Of a stretch of 64,000 nucleotides of DNA, positions 1 through 10,083 are shown piece by piece. Made by a program: the position numbers and the translations under genes. How positions within the stretch are numbered: the stretch's first letter is position 1; the number at the start of each line of letters is the position of its first letter. The notes beneath the pieces are model-generated. The model was not told the DNA's origin and searched no databases. It saw nothing but the letters and a program-made list of their open reading frames with translations. The stretch lies in contig NC_071340.1 in assembly GCF_027744825.2 (NCBI RefSeq), positions 12,226,001 to 12,290,000 on the forward strand, written 5' to 3'. Origin of the DNA: Synchiropus splendidus. Lineage: Eukaryota > Chordata > Actinopteri > Syngnathiformes > Callionymidae.

Positions 1-15
1 TTTGCTCACTGAGGC

Positions 16-21
16 AATAAA
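16..21 (+). terminator. possible poly(A) signal of an upstream plus-strand gene
   Basis: An AATAAA hexamer lies on the plus strand at the left edge. It could end a gene lying to the left and converging on tmed7, but no coding sequence of such a gene is inside the window. AT-rich DNA gives chance hexamers, so this is weak. Confidence 0.2.
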
Positions 22-213
22 GGAGTGCTTTCAAGCAAAATGTTCTTGTTTTATGACACAACGTTTTTACAGCTTCAGAGGACAGATATGGAGCTGATCA
101 TATTTCAAATATATGAGGCTGCAGAGCTGAGCAAGGTTGCGTTGTATCACTCCCTACAGGAAAAAAGCAGCATGACTACACACTGTTCAGAAACCAAAAA
201 TAATTCAACTTTT

Positions 214-1490
214 CATAACGCTTATTCCTTTATTAAACCCAATAACTTAACCAGAACATTCATCAGGGCACAAATGTAAGTCCAAAAGTCTTCTTCCAGT
301 GCAACAACCTACAGTAAAAATGCTCACAAAGCACAAGAGATATCAAATGAATGACAAAATAGGCAAGAAAATCCTAAATTAAGAGGTTTCTTTTTTTTTT
401 TTTGAAAAGCAGAATTTTTTCAGGTCATGTTGGTAATGTAAGGGTGCTAATCTTGTGGCTTTATGGCTAATCTGGTTACAGAGCCTCTTCAGTGATCTGC
501 TGACACATATCCAAGAGTTAAATTTGGGCTGGATTAACAAATCTTAGTGAGAAATAGTGATACAAAATGTTCAGTTTAAATATAAACATTGTTCAATAGT
601 GTGAACTGAAGGATTCACGTTGAGACCAAACAGATATACAGAAAGAAATGAGGCAAACGTTTAGTTGTATTCCTGTATTCCAGAGAGGTGAACACCTTTC
701 TAAGAGTGTGGATGATTCTTTGCAGGAAGAACTTTGAAATTACATCTGACAATGACGAGCAGGTTGTTACATTCAAGAAAAATGTTTTAGAAAGCAACAA
801 TTCAGCCGCTAAGGAAATAAGTTTGCAGACATGACGGATTGAGTACCAGTTCAAAAAACAGTGAAGGTAGCTTCACAAAACTAGTACAGCTGACAGCATG
901 AAATAAGTTAGTTCCACAACTATAAAAGCGACATCTTTGTGTGTACTGTATTAAAAAGGCTTTCCTACATTTTGTATTTCAGAATCAAGAGAACTATGCA
1001 TACATCAGCTGATAAAGCAAAGCCGTGAGAGGGATCAGACATTGAAATCAGGAATATTTAGTAACATAAATATAGTTTTACAGTTTTTAATCCAGAATAA
1101 ACATAGCCACTTTTTTTGCTTTATTACAAACTCTGACCAGAAAATGTGCGTGAAACAGGCGCAAACTGATGAATGAGTGAATCTCAATAAAACAGGAATA
1201 TAGCAAATAAAAACAATCTCATGTATGAAGTTTGCCAAAAACCACACAGGAAGCTGCATGAACAGACTATGCATATCAACACAATAGAGCTTTTCTGCAA
1301 GTCACTTGTGCACCTTTCAAAAACCCTTCGAGACTACATGAACTCTGCGAACTCATTTGCATAAAGTCCTCAAGAACAACTGTGTTGACTGATGAAGAGC
1401 CGAGTGCGCATTCTCAGCACTGCTGTTCTAAACTTCTCTATGCAGACCAGGCCGGGCAAAAACGAAGAAAGTGATGAGATGTGCCAGATG
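214..1490 (-). other. tmed7: tmed7 3' untranslated region with poly(A) signal
   Basis: This stretch follows the tmed7 stop codon on the minus strand and contains no coding signal on either strand. A minus-strand AATAAA (plus-strand TTTATT at 229-234) is a good candidate for the poly(A) signal, which would put cleavage near 200-220 and give a 3' UTR of about 1.27 kb. The sequence is AT-rich, with a T-run near 390-403. The end point is inferred from the hexamer only. Confidence 0.5.
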
Positions 1491-3173
1491 TTATGATCCG
1501 ACACGTGTTGTCGTCGTCTTCTTGTCGGAAAAGAAGCTCCTCAGGAGGATCACTTGACTGATGCTGACCACTAGGAGGATAATGGCCTCGCCAATGGACC
1601 AGAATGCAACACGGGTGTTGAGGTCTTCGGCTCGGCTACGCCCCTGGGCCTCGCGAAGACGGAAGTGAGTCTGGTAATCGATGACTGATTTCAAGGCTTC
1701 GTGAATTGACACACAAGCCGATTCCATCTAAGAAAAACACAAGTGCAACGAAGATGTTAAAACTGGAATATAATAATAATAAAAAAGACCTTAACACAAT
1801 TTAACACAACATGAAAAGGAGGACGCATAAAGTGAAGAAATTACAACACAGCTTTTACATGAAGACTCGTAAAATTGTGCAGCATATGCTCTTTAAAATA
1901 ACAGGATGGCATTTTGTTTATTTGCATTGTGTAAATACATGAAGAACACTCACCTGGGTGAGAGCGGTTACCCGGTTTTCGTTAGGGAAGAGTGGAGGGT
2001 CATCACCGACTTGGAAGTCAAAATAAACCGTCTTGTGGGTGAAGGTTGAGAACTCATTGCTGAAGCAGAACTTGAAGGTTCCATTCTTGGCTGCTGTGAA
2101 GGTGAAACTGTCGTATTGCTTCTTCATCTCTTTGTAGAGCGTCACACCGTCCGGGTCCTCCAAGCGACAGTCCACATCGTAATGGCCACCAGTCACCACC
2201 TGTCAAACAGGCAAAGTTAAAGGCTTGAATTGGCAATATTGGGAAATAACAGGAAAGAAATATTTCACAATAAGTTAGACAATACTTGTCAAGGCACTCA
2301 AGTCCCATCTAAAATGCCTGCTGGTGGACAAGGCAAACCGGTTTCTAGAAGCATTTTATAAGTCAGGTTACTCCTCACACAGAGACACCTCACAGGAATT
2401 ACAAGCAGGGTTTTACAAAACTATTAAACTATTTCAAGTCATGTTCAAATTCACTTGCTTTGTACAGCAGCAAAATCATCTGGCATCTTTAATGATGAAT
2501 AGGAAAAATAAGTGTCTAAATGTGCACTGGATCAACAACACCTCATAAAGGTGTATTTTTAAATCCTGCCGCTCAAGTGATTGGTTGAACCCATCGTACT
2601 GCTCAACACTCTTAACAGCAAATAAACTGAATATTAACATATAAACACGGTTTATAAACATGGTGACAGCACACAGCCATTTCACATTAATCTAATCAAT
2701 ATCTTCAATCTCCAATAAATTCTCTGCATGTTTGTTTTAGGCTATTAAATGAGTGGTTGCTACTAATAAAAAATAATAGCCTCAGCAACAGTGTGCCAGT
2801 CCTTTTTTCACACAATGACCACGCATGTTTCGCAGCACTGTACTACATGGATGAAAAGCCATATGGAAGTACCATTTAAAACAACATATAGTCAATTCAT
2901 TTGAATCTTTCACTAGATCTTCGATCATTTCGAGACGCATCTGTGCATGTGATATTCAGTAATCGGTATCGTATATGAATGTCGAAGCAGATTGGGTGAT
3001 TTTAACAAGCTTACCTGAAATTCAAGCGTACACTTGGTTCCGATGGTGATGTCCTCGTAGAAACACTGCTTAGCGTTGTCTGGCAGCTCAAACGTTAGCT
3101 CCGAGCCCAGAGCACACACACAGAGCAGCTGGGCGAGCAGGACCTGCAGCATCCGCCGGAAGGTTCCGTCCAT
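1491..3173 (-). CDS. tmed7: transmembrane emp24 domain-containing protein 7 (p24 family)
   Basis: Three coding exons on the minus strand: 3015-3173, 1954-2199 and 1491-1727, all with GT-AG introns in phase 0, giving 213 residues. Residues 1-23 are a hydrophobic signal peptide ending near ALGS. Residues 24 to about 120 form the GOLD domain, with the conserved start [17 protein letters not shown] and the two cysteines that form its disulfide. A coiled-coil segment follows, then one membrane helix (about 178-198) and a short cytosolic tail with a double phenylalanine and the ending TTTTRVGS. The tail and the segment CRLEDPDG match TMED7 better than its paralogue TMED3. Family members cycle between ER and Golgi in COPI and COPII vesicles as cargo receptors; TMED7 is known to help Toll-like receptor 4 traffic. 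The start is the first ATG before the signal peptide. Confidence 0.95.
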
Positions 3174-3620
3174 TCTGATAACTAAGAATTACACGTTTGA
3201 AAAGGGGGGATCAGGCGTGACCACCAAAACACAAACACACACAGGCAGTGCACGCTATCGTGCGGTAAAATCGAGAAGTAGTGAGAAGCTAACCCGGACG
3301 TTGATTAGCATCAAGCTAACGAGAAAGAAAGCCGGAAATTATGCGATAAGAAAACTCTTATATCTTATCAAATGTCATTTTCCGTGTGATGCGGAGTCTG
3401 TTTATGTATCAGGTGAATTGGACCCTGGCCTAAATAAAGGCAAAGGTATATACAACGTCCATCAAGTAGAGACTTGGCGACTCACCTCAGCGCTAACCCG
3501 GATGCGACTAATACTAAAATACGTATACAAAACGTAAAATCTCATTGGTTGCCAGTCGGAGACGCTCCGCCTTTCTCCTTTGTCCATTGGACAGCCACTC
3601 GGAGGGCGGTCGCATGGGCT
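3174..3620 (-). promoter_or_regulatory. tmed7: tmed7 promoter and probable 5' leader
   Basis: Two CCAAT boxes on the minus strand (plus-strand ATTGG at 3544-3548 and 3586-3590) lie about 40 bp apart in GC-richer sequence, a typical NF-Y arrangement for a housekeeping promoter. A good minus-strand splice donor (GAG|GTGAGT, intron side at 3485) and an acceptor just before the ATG (TTCTTAG, exon from 3181) suggest an optional noncoding first exon with an intron of about 300 nt. The promoter is inferred from motifs; the leader intron is tentative. Confidence 0.45.
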
Positions 3621-4830
3621 TCTATCATGCACCATTCCTCCCATAAAGCAAACTAAACGTGGCTGACTATGTACAAATGTCATCAGACATTTGGTCATGG
3701 ACTGGATTAACGTCCCACGACCTCATTCGTCAAAACGCAGTGAGCACCATTCAATAGAGGTTAAATGTATCCGAAATTTGGGAAATGGAATATGACGGAA
3801 ATGGACAGTAGGAATGGGTCATTTAACAATGGCATATGAATTAAGATACAGTACAAACAAATGGAATTACTGAATGTGATCCCCGGTGAGGAGAAGGGAG
3901 CGATCTCTGAATTCCATTTTCTTGGTTTGTTCTGGGCGCCACTCTGTCAACTAAGTACTCTTCATTTGCAGGCCCTTTAATTTGGTTTACAAAGTTCCCA
4001 GTGACACTAGGCTTTGGCATCATTCAAATATGTTTTAAGCACAATTGCCCCTCAAATCAAGTTATCCATATGTAGTTGCTTATTAAAGACTCAGGGAGAA
4101 GCTTCTTTTATAGCTATTTTGTTCCACAAAAGTGGAATCTGAACTGGCTGTAGAGATAATATCCTTATTTTTAGTCTTGCAACTACCTTAATGGCATTGT
4201 TTTCCCTCGCTTGTTCATTTATTATTTATGTTTGTACATATCCATGACCCATCTTCAACATAAGTCTTTTGATTTTATTGTTATATAGATTTCCTTTTCC
4301 ACCACGTATTCCCAAAATGGTAACTGCAGTATATATCAGCAATGCGGGGCAACTAGTAGGGGACACCCTGGAGTGGTCACCCGTCATGTATAGACAAAGT
4401 ACAACCCACACACTCGCACGGCTACAGACAATATAGAATAATCAATAAACCTCTGTTGTTTTTCAGGCTGTGGGAGGGAATTTGAATGCTTTGATTGGAG
4501 CTTCATTCAGGACTCTAATGGCCCTGCTTTTTCATAATCTTAAAGTAATTTGATTTCCATTTTAACTAGAAATGCAAGCTTCCGTCTATTCCCAACACAG
4601 TGACAAAGTATCATGAAAAAAAAAAAAATCAGGAATCCTGGTTCCAGATGGTGCTTGATCTGGATCACTCCCAAAAAAAATAAAATATACAAAATAATAA
4701 ATAGAATTAAATGTGTTCCTTATCCCAGTTCACATTTTATCCTAGTTTGCTCATCAAATTTCACTTCAATAAATCGTGCTTTATTTAATTTCCTTTTGAT
4801 GCAATGTCTCACCTGTGGGTTCCTTGAATT
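3621..4830. other. intergenic spacer between the divergent tmed7 and mex3c genes
   Basis: About 1.2 kb of AT-rich DNA between the head-to-head tmed7 and mex3c genes. I see no coding exon, RNA gene or recognisable transposon. An A-run lies at 4616-4628. Confidence 0.5.
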
Positions 4831-5130
4831 GTATTTAAATGTAAGAAATCAATACTGCAGTAAATACAGCACTCCAACACGTTCATCATCGCTGTGACGC
4901 AAACAAGATTACGCGGAATCTCGCGGGAATAAATCGGACGTGATTTGGCTTTGGGGAGGGAGGGTTTCATGGAGAGCAGGCGAGACAAAACAAAAGGCAC
5001 ACATTTCAACCAAGAGGCGCTGGTCGCTCTGTGATTGTTTCCCCCCTTTTTTTTTTACTACATTCAATATTTTATTATTATTATTTTTTGTATTATCTAT
5101 TTAAGAGACCGGCGACAGAGGTTTTGCACC
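4831..5130 (+). promoter_or_regulatory. mex3c: mex3c 5' leader and proximal promoter
   Basis: This is the sequence directly upstream of the mex3c start codon. It includes GTGACGCAA near 4894, which resembles a CRE/AP-1 half site, and a C-run followed by a T-run at 5041-5055. There is no clear TATA box. The transcription start cannot be placed from sequence alone. Confidence 0.35.
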
Positions 5131-8100
5131 ATGCCTAGTAGCACGTCTTTGCTGGAGGCCGACGAGGGAGAGTCCGAAGTCCCAGCACCGTTAGTGCACG
5201 CGTTCGCCGGTATGGGCCTCGAAGAGCACATCGGAACCCAAAGCCAGAACATCGAACAAACCGACGAAAGCCTCCCATTCCACCGCCACCGAACGGCCCC
5301 TCAATTCAGTATCCTCGGTACGGTTCTGGACTTGAAGCCCCTACCGAGACATCGGACGTCCTCGGGGGATGAAGCTATGATGACTGCAGCGCCTGAAGAC
5401 GAGGAGCCAGATGTTGTAGCCTCCTCCTCTGGCTGCACAGGTAGTTCGCTGCTCGCACAGGCCCACCGCCACCAGAACCTCCCGCCGGGCTCCGGGGGCT
5501 CCGTTATTCCACCCGGGATGGAGCAGATCGAGACCGTGTTATTGTACAACGGAGACGATTTGGATGACGTCGGAGTCGGCGGCAGCATGGCACCGGCGGC
5601 TGGCGGCTTGGCGATGCTTCCTCCCGGCGTCTTCGAGGGGGAATCTTCGCTCATGGCTCGGCGGAAGAGCGTCAACACGACCGAGTGTGTGGCCGTGCCG
5701 AGCTCCGAACATGTCGCTGAGATTGTGGGAAGGCAGGGTAGGTAACCATCCGCCTGTTAGCGTTAGCTTTTTCATGATATATTTGGGAGGGAGTGCAGCT
5801 GAAGCCACCGGGTAAAGTACCCGAGTTGTTTTTGTCTACACGTATTTACGTCTGCACTTTATTGGTGTTTTGTCGGTTTTGTCGGCAGGAAAAAAACTTC
5901 AGAACCGTGTCATTGTCTCACAATGGAGAAGTGATGCTAATGCTAGCCTCAGACTTACTGATGCTACTAACCTTCTTCATAAAGTGGCAGGGCTCGCAGA
6001 ACATGAGGCAAACTAGCCCCATGAAGATAACCAAAACTGACCTCTGGAACAAAAGGAGCAGAATAATGTTCCCGCAGTTACCGTTTTGCTACATAGCTTA
6101 GCACTCATGCTAAGTGGGTCAGCGCCTCCCAGCCGTCACTCTCAACTAAAGTTTCCATCTCAAGTCCTTTGTGGAGCAAACACGCGCGTGCTATCTTGCT
6201 TTAGAATTCCTGCATGTTGATGGTGATTTTGTGTCACTTGTGTCCAGCCTGAACACTTTTTTTTTTACTGCCTTCGTGTACAACACGAAGCGTCTTTGTC
6301 TTGAAGAACATGAAAACGGTGTTGGTCACCATTGCTCTGCCACATCAGCTGTGATCCAGAGCTTCAGAAGAGCCGTGATACCCCAAGAAAAGTACACCAT
6401 CTTCTATCACAGCCACGTCGCATTCGTTGTTTCGAAAATAACATCATTCGCTCTGCAACAAATGTGATCAGATTCTGTTAAAGTTGTGTTACAGATGAGT
6501 TGGGGGAGGGTGCACTCAGCAGTGTTAACGACAACAACAGGAAATGGCTGGTACCAGAGTTGGGCTCTCAACCTCAGCTGAGGCCAATGTTTAATTCATA
6601 AGATCCCAAAGATGACCAAACTCAGATGTGTCCATCTGATCGTGAAAGTGACCATGTCAAAACATGGTTGCTGCTCTTAAAGAATGTTAATGATTGATGG
6701 AATTTCAGGTTTCAAGGTGGTGGAATAAACTAACTTGACTTTTCCCCCCATTTCCCCGTTCCCTGTTTTTCTTTCCTCGGACAGGCTGTAAGATTAAGGC
6801 GCTTCGAGCCAAAACCAACACCTACATTAAGACTCCAGTCAGGGGAGAGCAGCCCGTCTTTGTTGTAACGGGGCGTAAGGAAGATGTGGCCATGGCCAAG
6901 AGAGAGATCCTCTCTGCTGCCGAACACTTCTCCCTCATCAGAGCCTCCCGGAACAAAGCGGGGTCTCTTTCTACCGTGTCCAGTCCGGGGATACCGACCC
7001 TACCTGGTCAGACAACCATTCAGGTTAGTGGGTTCAAGTAACAATGCAGTGCTGCCCATTGACATATCTTGTGAAAAGCTGAGGCAATTTACTCCTTACA
7101 TTATGAGTTAAATATTTCAATTTTTTCTTTTTCAATCTTGCAGGTGCGAGTTCCCTACCGTGTTGTGGGGCTGGTTGTTGGTCCTAAAGGTGAGTTTTTC
7201 AGTCTTTTGAAAACCAGAATATGTTATACACACATATATATATATATTTATCTTGGATCCATACTAGATTCTTTAAGCACATTTTCTCGTGTATAACAGT
7301 CATCAACAAATTGTCTATTAACACTGCTAAGTGTTTCGACTGTGAATATCAATATTAATACCATCCCTTGAACGTTTTGCTCTCACAGAGCCATTAACCT
7401 CTTGCACTGTTGACATTACCACCATGGTGTCAGAGGACCCTGGGGTTGTTTTGTAAATTGCTCCGCATTGGTTCTCAGGCATGTGCTATTTAGACAGAAG
7501 AGGCCAACAGAGATGTTGAAGTGGTGAATCATGTAGTCTATTTATCCTAATCTCTTAGTTAGTCTCGTAGTTCACTGAACCCGCTTTAAAATGTATGGAT
7601 AACAGATTTTTCGATTTGAACTCGGGTGTTAATAGGCATGTGTGGAAGTTAAAGCTTTTAAACTGCAAGGTTTCCCCTCTCATCACTGCTTTAGGTGCAA
7701 CCATCAAGCGTATTCAGCAGCAGACCCACACCTACATTGTGACCCCCAGTCGTGACAAGGAGCCGGTGTTTGAAGTCACCGGGATGCCGGAGAATGTAGA
7801 CCGGGCAAGGGAAGAGATCGAGGCCCACATTGCACTCCGCACCGGATCCTGTGGTGGCATCGAAGCCCCCGGTGTCGACAACAACGATTTCCAGTTTAAC
7901 GGGACGGATGTCAGCTTTGAAAACTCCTCGTCGGCGGGGTTGGGCGAGCAGGGCTGGATCCAGGCTGGCGTCTCCACTCTGAGTGGTGGTGGCCTGCTGC
8001 CAGTGAGCATCAACGGTACTCAGCGAATCAATAGCAATATCAACACTGGTGTCCGGATGTCTTCCACCTACCGCAACGACAGCTCCAGCTCCCTGGGCAG

Positions 8101-10083
8101 TGGCTCCAGCTCCACTGATTCCTTCTACGGCAATGGAAACCAGCTGGCAGATTTTAGCCCCACCGGCCCTTTTAACGCCAATTCTAATAACAACAACAAC
8201 AGCAATGGGGGCAACACCAGCTTCTGGTTTGGAGAAAGCCTGCCGCCTCTGGGATCCGAAGAGCTGACCAGCTTGGGAGGAGGGGGCGGCTCCTCCTCAG
8301 GATTCGACCCACTGACCATCTCCACTGCCCCTGCCTCACACTCCGCTGCCCCGCCACACATCTGGAGCCCCTTTGTGGACCACCAAACCATTCAGGGCTT
8401 CGATGCTCCTGCGTCTCAGGTGGGTGTCACTTCACCATTAGTACTCACTGCAGTGTCAAAATATGATCAATAGTCACAGGTCTTTAAAACACTTGACCTT
8501 CCATTTTGCGCTTGATTAGTCTCCATAATTCCATGAAGTTTGAGATGAGTACAATATTAGAGGAAAGTTATGTTTAGTTTGGAGCTCTCAAATTGAATTT
8601 AAGATGTTAGTCAGATACAGGGTTGTTGATCAATTTTGATTATGAATTTTAGTCGTGTTTCATTTTGCATGAAAAAACAATAGAAAAAATGAAAATATTT
8701 TTGCATTTGATGTGTTTATTAAATGCATTCTTCAGTTCATCTTAACATAACCCTTTTCCCTCTCTAAAAAAAAATTATTCCATTGGCATCTTTGTCCCAA
8801 AAGAGTGACTTATTTCTTAAGTCCCTGAGATGACATGAGACCTTTGAAATATTATTGTTTACTATGTATACTATAATTGTGGGGCGTTGAAACTTGAATG
8901 CTCCAAAAGTTATAAGTGAAAACTTTGTCTCTAAATTTCAGCTGATTTTGTTATTTATTTTGTTTGTATCCACCAGTGGGCAAATTCTTCCCGTAGATAA
9001 AAGGAGGACGCTTGGTAACTGAAAACATAGACGGTTTATAGTGCTGGTGACACTACACTATTTCAAGTCCAACTAGTTTGATTCCAACTTTGCAGGAATA
9101 GTTGGCCTTGTGTGTCCATCACTAGGCAGACCTGAGATCTGCAGCTTTCTGTGAGTTAAATGTGTTTAGTGCTGCAACGACTAGTTGACATAGTCAATCG
9201 TAATCGACTCTTAAAATCGCATTCAACTAGTCATGACGTCGTCATTCTTTTTCGCACAATCCGCAATATGAGGAAAGAAAATTGAAGCTATGGGACAATG
9301 ATACATCAAAGGACGTACCTTTTACACCACATTTTGAGCAATTACTTTAGGTTCCAATTCATTTCAAAGCATTGAAGACTTTACAATTGACATACTTCTT
9401 TTTTCCACTTCTATTTTCAACGGTATAATTATGTTGGCATGTTCGGCAACTTGTACACACCATATGCAGACTAGTCGACCAAGAGTAGTGGAATTTCAAA
9501 ATAGTTGTTTTATTGTTTATTATTTTTATGTGTCCCACCATTGTTGGCATCCTAATTGTGTTATCATGGCATCATATTAGCCATGGCAATGGATGAATCT
9601 GTGACATCCTTTGCTTATTCATGACTTTGTTGACCTTCCATGATTGAATATATTGACTTGCTGTGTCCACAGACGAGTCAGCCGGGAACCCCCCGACTGT
9701 CCCCGACCTTCTCTGGCACAGAAGCCTTGGAGCATCCTCAGGCCCAGCATGTTCAGCGGGGGACCTTTGGCTCTGCGGGGACCCACATCAACCACCGGCT
9801 ACCCTCCTACTGCTCAGCCTTCTCCTCCTCCAGTGAGAGCACCACATCCTCCTCCTCCCCTCCCGAGTCCACCCTCTCGTACCGCCTGGGGCTCGGGTCA
9901 GCGGGAAGAGCACAGGAGATCTGTATCCACTGTATGGATAACCAGGTGATCGCGGCCTTGGTTCCCTGTGGCCATAACCTCTTCTGTCTCGATTGTGCCA
10001 CCCAAATATGCCAGAGTGCTGATGCCGTGTGCCCTGTGTGCCTGTCCCCGGTCACACAGGCCATCCAGCTGCGCAACATGTGA
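5131..10083 (+). CDS. mex3c: RNA-binding E3 ubiquitin ligase MEX3C
   Basis: Five coding exons, 5131-5737, 6785-7023, 7144-7189, 7695-8419 and 9673-10083, join in frame to 675 residues (human MEX3C is about 660). The acidic, low-complexity N-terminus begins MPSS. KH1 spans about 192-258 with loop GRQG at 200-203, and KH2 about 283-350 with GPKG at 295-298. The linker carries the family motifs [16 protein letters not shown] and TPRLSPTF. The C-terminal RING has all eight zinc ligands: C623, C626, C638, H640, C644, C647, C659, C662. [10 protein letters not shown] before KH1 and the FWFG block point to MEX3C rather than A, B or D. The family binds mRNA 3' UTRs and promotes their decay, and the RING adds ubiquitin. 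Odd features are extra introns and loss of the RRVRSDP motif. The ATG at 5131 is chosen because MPSS is the family start; an in-frame upstream ATG at 5035 lies in a poor context. Confidence 0.93.
9165..9495. mobile_element. degraded hAT-like element in mex3c intron 4
   Basis: The sequence GTGCTGCAACGACTAGTTGAC at 9169 and the later GACTAGTCGACC near 9470 resemble the ends of a repeat common in fish genomes (GCTGCAACGATTAGTCGAC type), which I associate with hAT elements. The two ends are not in clean inverted orientation and I find no target duplication, so this is a decayed or rearranged copy. Borders are approximate. Confidence 0.4.

Noticed and set aside
5301..5678. 125-codon open frame antisense to mex3c exon 1
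   Set aside because: It is a shadow of the GC-rich, low-complexity coding exon and has no independent support.
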